From the NCBI RefSeq assembly GCF_040954645.1, contig NC_092811.1, positions 85,613,199 through 85,677,198 on the forward strand: 64,000 nt of DNA, written 5' to 3'. This DNA comes from Diabrotica undecimpunctata. Its lineage: Eukaryota; Arthropoda; Insecta; Coleoptera; Chrysomelidae. This document shows, piece by piece, positions 31,581 through 42,744 of this stretch. Position 1 is the stretch's first letter. The number at the start of each line of letters is the position of its first letter. The translations under genes were made by a program, and so were the position numbers. The notes beneath the pieces are model-generated. The model was not told the DNA's origin. It worked only from the letters and a program-made list of their open reading frames with translations, and did no database searches.

Positions 31581-32050
31581 AAGAAAGGTAATATCAATAA
31601 TAAAAATAAATAAGCAAAAGAAACCAAACCTTCGAAGAGTTGAACTGGATGAAGTTTCTATCGCACAGGCATAAATAAATATGGTAGACCAGTGATGATA
31701 CATCAAATGATTTTCAAAGAAGAATACGAAATGAGGAAGGAAATATATACCCAAAAAATGATACAATTATTAACCAAAGTTTAAAAAAAAAGATGGGAAA
31801 CTAGATCTAATAATAGGGATAAGTAAAAACTTGAAACAGAAACAAGAAAATTACAGAACCAACAAAAAAATAAATTGTACAAAAGATAAGAAAGATAATA
31901 GAAGAAAGTATATTATTGAGAAAAGAATATTAAAAAATAAAATAATAGAACGAAGATATTAAGAGATTGGGATAAACAAACAGTAGAGTGGAATGGTTAA
32001 AAAGGGGAAAAGGAAAAATACTAAAGTAGTGTTAGATTTGAAAATAGATC
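31581..32050. other. A-rich stretch, no gene recognised
   Basis: Strong A bias on the plus strand and stops in every frame. The composition resembles decayed non-LTR coding sequence, but no RT motif could be defended. Confidence 0.3.
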
Positions 32051-32059
32051 CTGAAGATT

Positions 32060-32420
32060 AAGCAGAACTAACAACACTTAGCGCACTTCAATGTGCGCTT
32101 AACCACTCTTCCACTCGACTTAAGAGGTCTATTGGGGCTAATCCATAGGTTAAAGTTGTCCCTTTAGCCCAGCCTTTTTAACAAAATCTATTATGCCTTA
32201 GGTGATACTTCTACGAAGTTATAGCGATCTAGTTGATAATGCTTAAATGTAGTAAGTCTTATCCTGTATAACCCTGAGCAGTTGCACAGCACGTGTTCCG
32301 CCGTCTCGTCATCAGCCTGACAGGACCTGCAATAACCTACGATAACACGCAGATTGCTCCTATTCATATCTAGTAGATCTTTAGATCTCTTTTTCTGAAT
32401 ATATACCAATTTTTTCTGAT
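32060..32420 (-). pseudogene. C-terminal zinc-knuckle end of a non-LTR RT
   Basis: Minus strand reads 'CRSCQADDETAEHVLCNCSGLYRIRL' (CxxCxxxxExxxHxLxxC, the finger after RNase H in I/R1-type elements), then 'YNFVEVSPKA' and a short 3' UTR. The upstream RT is missing. Confidence 0.65.
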
Positions 32421-32654
32421 GCTAATAAAGGCCTAAATGTTAAATGCGACAATGAATTTTTCTTTAACAGGATTGTAGTAACGTCTTCTGATATAATAGA
32501 TATGAGTTTAATGTTAATATTTCCAGAAAATAATAAAAAATTCTCATCCACCGCTTTGTTCTGTAAGTAGACTCAGTAAACTGTGTAAGCTTTAATCTCT
32601 TTCACGGTAAGATTAAGAGTCAATCCACATTGACCAGCATATAAGTTAAACTTA

Positions 32655-33302
32655 GTATATATATTCAGGGATTCTACAGTATTCACTGCCTTCCCTCGCT
32701 CAATCGTTTCCATCTCTCTCTATTGTCGCATTCTCCATTGTTTAAGCCTCTATTACTTACAGCATCTTCTCAGGCATTCCATTTCTTTTGCTACTATCTT
32801 ACTGCTGTTTTTCTCGTTTTAAATCCAATTTTCAGCTTCATATGTCATAATACTTCGCACTAATGTTTTATAAATCTGTGTTTTTGTCTTCATATTTAGG
32901 TGTCTATCCCACCATACTGAGTTAAGTTGTCGGATTGCTGTTCTTGTTTGTCCTAATCTTTATGTAATTTCTTCCTCTTTTGTTGTCTTTTTCGTGATTA
33001 TAAACCCCAAGTATTTGAATTTATCTTTTCCTTTGATTGTTACGTTGTCGTCAATCTATAGATCTTCTATGTCTTCTTCACTTGTACATAGGTGCTCTGT
33101 TTTCGCGAGATTATTATCTAGGCCAGCCTTAGTATATTTTTCTTGTAGTTTCTTCATCATGTAACTGAGGTCTTCTTGGTCTTGTGCAATTACTACTTGA
33201 TCGTCTGCAAAGCTTAACGTATATAGGTATTCGTTTCGTATCGGTACTCCCATGCCTTCGCATTTTTTCCCATGTAGTCAAGGCTTTCTCTAAGTATATT
33301 TT
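32655..33302 (-). pseudogene. RTE-like reverse transcriptase remnant (copy B3)
   Basis: Shares the 3' end of copy B2 (tattcagggattctacagta near 32665). It then has an internal deletion of about 230 bp relative to B2 (joined at ~32760), then 'TFKYLGFIIT'-type sequence and a clean 65-codon stretch 'MGVPIRNEYLYTLSFADDQVVIAQ'. Here the codon after FADD is CAA (Gln), not the TAA seen in B1 and B2. 5' truncated at about 33302. Confidence 0.75.
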
Positions 33303-34415
33303 AAATCAAATTTAGTAAATCTGGTTATTCCAAACAGTCTTTCAAAATGAAAATCGTCGTATTATTGAGAAGTTATGGGTAATTGTCTCCAAGTTATTTG
33401 TGTTAGAGCAGGTTCCTCTTTACCTCTCGATGATCCTGAAATATTTTCACGTGACAACAAAGTAACCGTTTGTTGAAGGGTTGTACTTTGTCGATTATTT
33501 TCAATGATGAACTTCTGACATACGAAATTTTTTGTTGTGTTGTCGGGCGCAAGAATGAATGAAGTGAATCGTTTGCCTATACGTTAGCATACTGTGAAAA
33601 ATTGACCATGAGAAAAACACTTATTTCTATATTTAGTTACCAAACATTTAAGGATTGTCCTTGTGATTTATTATCGTCATGGTGAATTTAAGGCGAATCA
33701 AATATTAAACTTGTTTAAAGTCGAATGTAATATCGGTTGGTATCATCTGAATTTTCGGAATGAAAACTTTCTCATTCATAAATTTTCCTTTGAGGATCGT
33801 CGCGTATATTATATTTTCACACCGATAAGTCAAACCGATGGAACAAGAAATAAGTCCTGCTTTCAAAAGAAATTATAGAAACGAAGTTATACGAAAAATT
33901 AACTTACATATGGATTTTTATAATATGTCTTAGTGAGCTAGTTCCAATGAAATAGAAAGACTAACTTCAGTTCTCTCTGCAGTTTCCAAAAATTGCAAAA
34001 AAATTGTTTTATAAAGTGCAAGTTTTTTAAATTGGCAGAAATTATATCAGCTGTATAAAATAAAGAAAACCCAGAACTCGATAAAATAACGGATGAAGAT
34101 TTTGCAAGATTTGTTTGTTCTAACAATAATTGATCTATTTTTAAGTTTTCTGGATAGCCACTCAAAAGTAAATTTTTCGAATTATTATAATTTAGAACAA
34201 AAAAGAACTAATCTTTTAAATAACTAGAAAATCAGGATAAGATTACCCATTTTTTCTTCAAAAAAAATTAAGTAATTTTCCTGTATGTATATTAATAAGA
34301 AAATATTTACATATCTACAGATACAGACAAGGTAACTTGGTTTTTTAACATACGTAATTCTGTATTATTGACGTGAAAAGACAAACAATCACACCCATAA
34401 TGTATGTATGTATAA
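33303..34415. other. No recognised feature
   Basis: A 71-codon frame at 33663-33878 is open but shows no motif. Nothing else could be supported in 1.1 kb. Confidence 0.3.
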
Positions 34416-36330
34416 CAGTGGCGGCCGGTCAGGGTCGGCAGTGCCGACCCACACCTTTATATATATTATAGATTTTTTTAATATATAATTTATTCAGTAT
34501 TTCGACAATTAATTGTAGCAGGTAATAAGTTGATCTTATTTGTTTCAGTGAAATAAAAAAAATATCTGTGAGATAATAAAGACTAAATTTTATTCATGGT
34601 TTTTAAAATAATTCGACCAGTTCGACCAGACTAAATTTTATACATGATTTTTAAAATGATTCGTCCAATCTGAGCGTTAAGTTATTCCTGCGTAAGACAC
34701 TTTTAAAATTAATGATCCAAAATTGGAGACATGCATCCGCCTGTGTGAATTCTTAAAAAGACACGTTTCCGGGTTTCGGCATGCCGCTCCCAAGCTTAAT
34801 GATTTACAAGTGAAAATCAGCGAAATATCAGTTGATGAGCAACCAAACATACTATTCTCCCCATACGCATTTAATTGCTCAGTACCGCAAATTCAAATTT
34901 GCCGATGCTTCATTTGGATTGGCCGCAAACTGTACCTTGCGAGCGATGAAATGTTATTTCGGGATGGATAAGTACTTAAGAACTTAAGGAGTGAAGTGAT
35001 ATTAAGTGCACGGACTGGCTTTACTTTCTGGGATTTACTTTTGTTTTCTAAAGTAATACTGTGATACGTTAGCACTGCCGTAAATAGTTAGAGGTTAAAG
35101 GGTTTTTTGATATATTAGAAGTTTTTTTAATGAAAGTGTAAACAAATTCAGGTAAGTTAACCTAAAACATGCAAGCTATGGGAGAAACTGTAAGTAAATT
35201 ATATTTTGCAAAATGGATACGGTTTTCATGTATTCCATACCAAGAATAATTTTTTATTAAAAATAAGAGCGTCCTTTGCCTAAAATGTCCTAGCTTATAA
35301 ATATTAGTGCGGGGGTAAGGAAAGTAATAGATCATTTTCAGATAATTGGTACAGCAAGTACTCATGGCTTACCGGGAGTGAAATAAAAAAACAAACTTTT
35401 CTGTTGGCCTTGCATTTTATTTTCGACAAATAGGGGCAAACATCAAAATCCGTGATGTGAATCTGGTTACGATAATTTAAAGGAATTATTTAGGGCTTTA
35501 CAGAAACATATTTTGAAAGATCATATATACATGATTAAATTAGATATATTTGGAAAACAAAATATCTGTGTTTCATTAGATAATGCCATTAGAAAATTGT
35601 AAAAAATGATCACCCAGTTTTACGTCGTTTAATTGATATTGTAATTTTTTTAAGTTGTCAGGAATTATCATTTAGTGGACACGATAAATCGGAGCAATCG
35701 TTAAATCAAGGTAATTATAAAGAACTAATAAAAATGTGTAAGAAATACGATTTGGAATTTTCTAATTTACTTTCTGATTCAAAGACATTTAGCGGTGTAT
35801 CTAAAACAATCCAGAATGAATTAATAGAATCAATTAATTACATTTTGAGTTACGTTATTGAATCTGAGACTCAGAAAACTATTTTATTTTCACTAGAAGT
35901 AGATGAAACTACCAATATATCATGTCATTCACAATTATTAATTGTTGTTCGATACGCGTTACGTGGTAATAAGTAAAAGCCATAAAACAGAATATATTTT
36001 TGGTGTTTTAAAGGTCAGATTAAAACTTTTGATATCAAAAATAAATTGGTGGGGCAAACTTATGACGGCGCTGCCGTGATGTCTGGTGAATTGAATGGTC
36101 TCCAGACAAAAGTTAAAACTATTGCACAGCAAGCTTTATTTGCTCATTGTCATGCGCATAGAATGAATTTAGTTTTGCAGGATACATGTAAAAAAATTAA
36201 AGAATGTCGCCTTTTTTTATCAGCGGATTTGCTTCCTTTTTCTCAAGCTCGCCTAAATGTATTAATGTTTTACAACAGTTTGTACTTGAACATGAACTGT
36301 TTAGAACATTTAAAAATTTTGAATTGAACC
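34416..36330 (+). mobile_element. hAT element, left end and transposase remnant
   Basis: The left end has a hAT-type terminus, cagtggcggccggtca, followed by a 9-bp palindrome (gggtcggca g tgccgaccc, 34432-34450). About 950 bp of leader follows, then a transposase pseudogene. The right terminus was not found; a mariner-like fragment follows, so the element is probably truncated. Confidence 0.65.
35370..36327 (+). pseudogene. hAT transposase with TTF-type finger and DUF4371-like core
   Basis: In order with frameshifts: a Cys-containing TTF-finger remnant ('FCWPCILFS', 35398), 'GYDNLKEL', 'QELSFSGHDKSEQS', a clean 80-codon block 35734-35973 ('NELIESINYIL', 'ILFSLEVDETTNISCHSQLLIVVRY', the first catalytic Asp region), then after a stop and frameshift 'VGQTYDGAAVMSGELNGLQTKV' (second Asp region) and 'ALFAHCHAHRMNLVLQDT' (CxxH). 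It ends at 36325-36327; the C-terminal dimerisation region with the catalytic Glu is missing. Family: hAT transposases of the ZMYM/TTF type. Nonfunctional. Confidence 0.8.
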
Positions 36331-36439
36331 TTATGGCAAGTGATACCTCGTTTGAAAAGTATTGAAAATACCTATTCAGTCATAATAATTTTGTTTGATT
36401 CTAAGCTCATTTTGATAAATAAATTAAATAAATACTAAA

Positions 36440-36960
36440 ATTGTAGCTTCTCATTTAATTAATAAATATTTAACAACCAGTTCTTATAGTAAGTGTTTAA
36501 AATGTGCTTTATCTACTTCCTGGAAATAATGCATCCTATTTCCAAACTCTTGCCGTACTCGTTCAAATGTGTCGGAGGAAATTGCCTACATTCTTCAACA
36601 ATTAGTTGTTTCAAAATGTCAATATTATCAGCTGCTGTAGCGTAAACTTTAGATTTCAAGTATCCTCACAGAAAAAAATCTAATGGTGTGAGGTCCGGTG
36701 ACCGAGCTGACCATTCTATCGTACCTCGTCGTCCAATCCATCTACCACAATATTCTCATCTAGGTGCTCTTGATCTTGAATTTTGTAACATCTCCAGATA
36801 CACTTCACCGATTAATTTAGTATTGAGAAAAACAGGTCCAACTAGGTATGTGGTTTCCCAAAATAATTTCCCAAACATTTATTTTTTTTTTTGGAAATTG
36901 AGTATGTGTTTCACGAAAGACGTGGGGATTTGTGTGTGTTAACATTTCCATTGAGGGAAA
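36440..36960 (-). pseudogene. mariner-like DDE transposase fragment
   Basis: Minus strand reads 'NPHVFRETHTQFP' with 'INVW', then 'GPVFLNTKLIGEVYLEMLQ'-type sequence, 'RWIGRRG', 'SARSPDLTPLDFFL' (catalytic third acidic residue block), 'GYLKSKVY' and 'CRQFPPTHLNEYGKSLEIGC'. The WPARSPDLTPLDFFLWG signature is that of the insect transposase group usually annotated as mariner/Tc3-like. Stops at several points; the N-terminal half is absent. Confidence 0.78.
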
Positions 36961-36964
36961 CAAA

Positions 36965-37470
36965 TAAAGAAAATAAAACAACTTCGTAGAAAGAGAACAG
37001 TGGTAAAAGCGTACAATGGTAAAAGTTTTATAATTGTTCACGCTGGTTCTTCAAAAGGATTTGTTACTAAAACAGGTTTATTGTGATTAAATGGATAGGT
37101 GAACAATTAATTCTTAATTTAGAAAAGCCATCATTAATTGTGATGGATTATGCTCCATATCACAAGGTTATTTTAGACAAGTAACCTTTCACCGTTTCAA
37201 CTAGAATGGAAATTATTACCTGGTTGGCAACAAACAAGATCAAGCATGACATAAAACTCACAAAACCTGAATTATTAAAAATCGCATAAATGAACAGAAA
37301 AGAGAATGTGTATATAATTGATGAGCAACAAAAAGAATACGGTCATGAATTGTATAAACTATCTCCTTATTGCTACGAATTCAATGTTATTGACTTAATT
37401 TGGGTAAAGTGCCATATTACAATAAGTATATTGGTGAGATGGACATTCTGATAGTGCTGTTATAAATATG
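36965..37470 (+). pseudogene. Sailor-like transposase fragment
   Basis: Plus strand reads 'FIIVHAGSSKGFV', 'SLIVMDYAPYHKVILD' (second Asp), 'MEIITWLATNKI', 'KLTKPELLKIA' and 'YGHELYKLSPYCYEFNVIDLIWVK' (third acidic position, here Asp instead of Glu). About 81 residues separate the two acidic residues. At least two in-frame stops. It abuts the minus-strand mariner-like fragment. Confidence 0.7.
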
Positions 37471-37479
37471 TTAACAGAG

Positions 37480-38318
37480 GCACTAAACCAATATTACCCA
37501 AAAATTTTCTATTTTTCAGTTTATTATAAATAGGATTCTTATATTTGAATTTTCTTGTGTTAATTTTTGTACGTACATTTTGTTCAGTAACCTGTATGTA
37601 GTTTATTACATGTTTAGTCACTTTTTATGAAAAATACCGGTCACGAGTAGTAAAAACAGTATAAACAATGGTAAAACCAAAGTCAATAATTAATTCTGAA
37701 AACCATATTTATCACTGAATAAAAAAATGTTTTAGATGATGGAGTCCTAAGGTAGATATATATTCAGTTTTTTTTAGATTACAACCCATTTATTTGCTTA
37801 TATGCAATGCCAAATGCAATAAATGAAATATAAGAGAAGTATAAAACCGTCCAATGTAATATTAGCCATTTTCTAATTCTAATAACCGGTTCACATATTT
37901 TGGTTTATTTCCTATAATACGTATGTTAACAAGATGCAAAGATCCAGCGAATCTGCTGCATAATTTATATACTAACACTAGAGTACCATTAACCCCACAT
38001 TAATTTCCAATATTGTATAATCCATTGTTTGTAATAACCGATAATTCATATTACCCTGTAGCGATTGCACCATAAACCTATTACTCTGTACTCTCGCGTG
38101 TCATTTTAAAGGGACATAATAATAATTACTATTTAAATAGGAATAAGTCGCAATTAAAGGTTTAAATAAGTTAAAGTAACTTACTTTACCCTTTAATTGT
38201 GGCTTATTCCGATTTAAATAGTAATTATTTTAAAATGCCACAAGAAAATAGATTCAGAGCACAATAATAACAGTACCAAGTTAAAACTACAGTGAGTACG
38301 ATTACAGTCGAACAAGTA
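37480..38318. other. AT-rich sequence with an inverted repeat
   Basis: No gene seen. At 38121-38229 a ~40-bp inverted repeat (aataattactatttaaata / tatttaaatagtaattatt with a central ~30-bp spacer) forms a near-perfect palindrome with a nested smaller one. Confidence 0.5.
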
Positions 38319-39028
38319 TACCTATGCTATAATTTGACTATTTGGGAGAGTGATTCATCGTTTAAACGCTGAATATCCTCAAATTTAAATATACACAGCG
38401 GCCCTCGAAAACTACCCGTTTTTTCAATTGCAATTTGCGTTTTCTCATAAGAAATTACACATTATATAAGTAGTATATTTATTTGTGCTCCTTTATAGAA
38501 AAATTTACCAGGAGTTGTCGTACAGTGTAGCCAATTCTTGTTCACAAGTAGTAATTATGATCATACAAAACCTGTATTCTTCTACGCAGCGATTATTACC
38601 GTCATAAAAATAACAAAAAACATGATTTTTTTTATAGTAAGAATTAAGCACAAAATTGTAATGAAATAAATTTTATTTATATGTTCCGTTTCGTTACATA
38701 TTTAAATTTATAAAATAAAAATCAATATTTTAAAACATTATTTTCAATCGTTTGGCAACTTTGGAATTAGCGACGGAACTCCGTATCAATTCCGACCCAC
38801 AGAAAGCCGTAAAACTAGTTTTTGCCTAACAAGTGCCCATTAAAAATCGTTCATTTACATTGGCGTTTCTGAGGGTAGTGCATGTGCTGCATTTTGTGAA
38901 TATATTTCATGCGATAAGTTTGTGTTATTGATAAAACGTGTTATTTATAATACGAGTGTTACAGTTTGTCGTTTTATAGTAAATTTTTAGTTATATTCTG
39001 TGATTGTTTGGTTTGAGTTTTATTAGAG

Positions 39029-40301
39029 TTGGACGAAAAACCGAGTTGTTCCAAGAGAAGACAGCAAAATTCTAATGTTGATTCCAAAAATGAAAAGCCG
39101 CAAAAGAGACGGAAAATGTTAACGTCCGAAGAGAAGGTAATGATACGAAACGTTTATGAAGGAATTGTCGGCAGAAAAATGACATTAAATGTTAGCCAAG
39201 CTGTCGACATTTGTAGCAGTTTAACAAAAGTATCCGTTAGCTGTATTTATCGTGTACTTAAAAATACATCGGAAAATAAAAAGCAAGAAAAAGGTAAAAC
39301 TAGAGGTAGGAAAAGCATTGTTTTGGATGACGAGACAAGGAATATTATACGTCGAAAAATTCATTCATTTTATTTTCGGAGTGAAATTCCAACACTGAAA
39401 AATATTTCTCAAGAGCTCGAAAACGATGACTCCTTACCCAAGATATCTCGTAGAGTCTTAATCAGGACCATGCGTGAAATGAACTTTCGATATGTAAAAC
39501 TCAACAGAAAAAGTATGCTATTAGAAAAAAATAAAATTATTGTGCGGAGAAGAAAATATTTAGAAGAAATACGCAAAATTCGCAGCACTGGACGCAAAAT
39601 ATGTTATTTGGATGAAACCTGGATTAACGAAGGTCATACAGTTGGAAAAGTTTGGCAAGATTTAAATGTCAAAAGTAAACGCGACGCATTTATAGAAGGC
39701 TGGTCTACAGGATTAAAAGCTCCATCAGGAAAGGGACGGCGTTTAATCATCACCCATATAGGAAGTGATACAAGGTTCCTTGATGATGGTTTTTTTCAAT
39801 TTGAGTCGAAAAAACAGGTGATTATGAAAGAAATTGAAAGGGAGGATTCAAAAATGGCTAACAGAAAAGGGGATTGCATACGAAGAATCAATGCTCAAAA
39901 TTTAGCTACTTGACATTGCTCGGTTAAGGAAGAGTGAATATCTTAAATATGCTGTAGATAAAACTGCAAAAGATTATGTTGTCAAAGTTCTGCGTCTACC
40001 ACCTTATCATTGCGAACTTAATCCCATTGAACTTATCTGGGCACAAGTGAAAAGAGAAGTAGCACGCAATAACAAAACGTTTAAATTAAACGAAGTTAAG
40101 GAACTTTTGATTCAAGCCATCCTCCATGTAACTCCAGAGCAATGGGCTTAATGTATATGCCACATAATTAAAGAAGAACATCGTATGTGGGAACTTGACA
40201 CTCATATCGAAGTTTTTCTGGAGCCAATTATAATTACACCAGGTGGTGAAGATAATGACAGCGATAGCAGCACTGCATCTTCAGATTTATACAGCGAATA
40301 A
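39029..40301 (+). pseudogene. Sailor-like transposase missing the second catalytic Asp segment
   Basis: First part 39029-39913 is open for 294 codons but begins with TTG where ATG is expected (next ATG is codon 30). It has a basic N-terminus, helix-turn-helix ('VDICSSLTKVSVSCIYRVLK'), 'RIKRK'-like linker, 'ICYLDETWINEGH' (first Asp) and 'RLIITHIGS'. After 'FQFESKK' an internal deletion removes the block containing DNAPYH. Reading resumes in another frame with 'LLDIARLRKSEY', 'LRLPPYHCELNPIELIWAQVKREVA' (catalytic Glu) and 'ILHVTPEQWA', a stop at 40149, then an acidic tail 'EDNDSDSSTASSDLYSE' ending at 40301. Intronless. Inactive, yet the DNA-binding half is still open. Confidence 0.8.
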
Positions 40302-40636
40302 TATTTTCTAATAGTTTAATAAGAACATCAGCATAAAAAAACCAAAAACAAAAAAAAAACGAGAAGAACATAGTAAGTGTGTATAGTGTTTGTGTTTAAA
40401 TAGAAACGTACAATGTTTTGTTACATCAAACATTATTTTTATTTTGTTTTTACATAATTTTATTTTGTTTTATAGGATTTTATTTTGTTTTGTTTTATAC
40501 TGTTTGTGTTTTGTTCATTTTATTTAATAAGACAATATAGCTATTGGCGAACACCCATTTAAAAAAAGTAACGCGCCACAAGACATACCCCTGGGATGGG
40601 GTGGAAACTGTTTTAAAATTTGTTTTGAAAAGTTTT
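40302..40636. other. 3' region of the Sailor-like element
   Basis: T-rich sequence with several copies of attttattttgtttt (40435-40500). No gene. Confidence 0.4.
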
Positions 40637-41212
40637 TTATAGCTTTTTGTTTCTGGCATTCTGTATTTTTAGGGGAATGTAGGGAATGAGCCACAAAACA
40701 TTTATTCATATGTTTATTTACTGAAGTTTCGATCTCTATATCCAGAGACCGTTTTCAATTATACAAATGATAGTAATATTTATTTTCTATGGCTTTTTGC
40801 TTGTCGTTCTGTATTTTTAGAAATGATGTTGGGAATGAGCCACAAGATATTTATTCAAATGTTTAATTTACGGACGTTTTGATCTCTATAAAGAGACAGT
40901 TTTCAAACATACAAATGACAGATATATTTATTTTTCTATAGCTTTTTGTTTGTGGCATTCTGTTTTTTTATGTAGAAGGTTGAAAATAAGCCACAATATA
41001 TCTATTTACATGTTTAATACACTGACGTTTCGATCTCTATTCCGTTTTTAAAGATAAAAAAAAAGAAAATAAATAATATAAGATTATAAAAATATATAAT
41101 AATAAACAAATAAAATAAATATAACTATCATTTATATCTTTGAAAGCGGTCCTTGGATATAGAGATCTAAACGTCAGTAAAAACTTGTAAATAAATATAT
41201 TGTGGCCTAATA
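40637..41212. repeat. Three tandem ~150-bp units plus one partial inverted unit
   Basis: agctttttg at 40640, 40790 and 40940 starts three units (spacing 150 and 149), each with a gagccacaa block, a gacgtttcgatctctat-like block and agagaccgttttca. A partial copy in reverse lies at about 41140-41210 (agagatctaaacgtcagtaa). Read on the minus strand, each unit has the order (hairpin ggtctct/agagatc)-GAAACGTC, loosely like part of a hammerhead core, but CTGATGA is not present. Confidence 0.75.
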
Positions 41213-41312
41213 AAAGTGAGTGTACGTCACTAGATTTTCATAAGTCTTTCCGCATTTCTGCGCCTTTAAACGATGAATCACTCTCCCAAATAGTGAAATT
41301 ATACCATAGGTA

Positions 41313-41800
41313 CTATCAGCAGAATGAAGTTTGGTCACGCATGTTATCCAGTACATTTATTTAAAATAAAAATACTTGGGAGTGATCTTTGTGAAGCCTG
41401 TAATACAATCGGTGACCTTGACCACATCTTTTTTGGTTGTTTAAAATATAGAGCTCAATCTAATGAGCTTTTCAGAAAACTTTCAAAATTAAACATTGAA
41501 AGCCCATATAATATACTGCATCTTCTTGCTTTAGACAAAGAGAAATTTACGATTGTTTGCTGTCTTTTGTCAGAACAACGAATATACAAATATAACCATC
41601 TTTGTTGATACCTGATCTTTCCTTAATGTATGTATACCTATCTGTCTGAGGCCTGCCTACCTTTTATCGTTTATAAAAATGCGCTGATTGGCCCCTGGGC
41701 GAGAAGAGTGTAATCTCTGTGTAATCCCCGTATTGTATCTGTTTTTAAAAATTTGTGTCTGGCTGTGTGTGTATTTACCCTAAAGCCAATAAAAAAAAGT
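41313..41800 (+). pseudogene. 3' end of a non-LTR retrotransposon
   Basis: A frame at 41324-41608 reads 'MKFGHACYPVHLFKIKIL', 'LCEACNTIGDLDHIFFGCLKY' (CxxC...HxxxxC finger) and 'NILHLLAL', the C-terminus of I/CR1-type ORF2. A ~190-bp 3' UTR follows, ending in aataaaaaaaa at 41790-41799. The open stretch continues across the left end of the TIR element in principle (RF at 38300-38318 reads '...RTST' into 'ISRMKFGH'), consistent with the TIR element having inserted into this gene. Confidence 0.65.
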
Positions 41801-42555
41801 ATAAAATGCAAAAACATTGAAACAGAAAATTATACGCCAAAAAAAATTTTTTTTAGAAGATTGGTATGAAAGGCAAAATGTATACTAAATATAAAATATA
41901 GGAAGAATAAATAAAATACCCGTTCTGGTCCTTAATCTAACCCGTGACGTTACGCAGATATAAGTGTGTTCTAATTTGTGATTCAGCAGAACAAAAACAA
42001 TTTCTTTTCGTGACTCATATCGCACACCGAACAGAACACCGTTTAGTTATACTACTAATGTTAAACCCATGGTATTAAACAACCAAAGATATTTGCGCCA
42101 AATAATATAAACTAGACATTGACACCAACCTTGAAAAATCTGATAAAATGATAATACATACCTCAGCAAAAAAGTCTACTTTACATTGTCGAAATCACAT
42201 TTATCTGTTTAATAAGCACCTACTCGCTACTCGAGAAAATTAAGATATAATTTTTTTCAACGTTACAATATCACAATAGGTTCATCCAGACGTGAACTGT
42301 ACATTTTTTCATTTTACACAAAACATGCTAATTTTATAATAATATTAAAATTTTCACAATGAAAAACGAAAATTGTCAGTGTCGTGGTAATTTTTTTTAC
42401 TTAATTACAAACTTATTTTCTCAGTGATTTATCTTTCCCTATTTTATGTAGTACTTGTGTAACTTTTAGATTTTGTCTTACGATACCGTTGCTAGTACAA
42501 TCTCCTATTGGTCGACTGATTAATAGGTTTCAAGTTAGAAAACCAGTCGAACTAA
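41801..42555. other. No recognised feature
   Basis: AT-rich, no ORF, no clear repeat. Confidence 0.3.
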
Positions 42556-42559
42556 AGGA

Positions 42560-42744
42560 GGGATCAATAGCAATGTTGATCAAGACAACAAATGGGGAAG
42601 TTCAAGCATTTTAAAAAATATTGAAAGTTAAAAAGGTGGACCAGATAACATTCCCGAGAAAGTGTCGACAGCTTTAGCACAGACTGAAACAAATTGGTTA
42701 ACAACAAGTATGTATATTAGATTTATGGAAGTCAAACAAATTGA
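42560..42744 (+). pseudogene. RTE-type RT fragment, left of the TTAA element
   Basis: Reads 'GGPDNIPEKVSTAL' and 'NWLTTSMYIRFME' (RT finger region). The matching downstream piece is at 44385-44640, so the TTAA-type element probably split one RT copy. Confidence 0.55.

Larger units (their letters stand above)
38321..41310 (+). mobile_element. TIR transposon, 2,990 bp, Sailor-like (IS630/Tc1 superfamily)
   Basis: Terminal inverted repeats of ~46 bp: left 38321-38366 (cctatgctataatttgac...), right 41263-41310 inverted (cctatggtataatttcac...), sharing tatttgggagagtgattcat and cgtttaaa. TA lies outside each end (38319-20, 41311-12), the standard target duplication of the superfamily. Carries one transposase pseudogene and, near the 3' end, a cluster of ~150-bp repeats. 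It is inserted in a non-LTR copy whose 3' end continues at 41313. Confidence 0.88.

Noticed and set aside
40637..41212. Hammerhead ribozyme in each tandem unit (minus strand)
   Set aside because: Hairpin plus GAAAC is present but CTGATGA is not, so the fold is not supported; kept only as a repeat.
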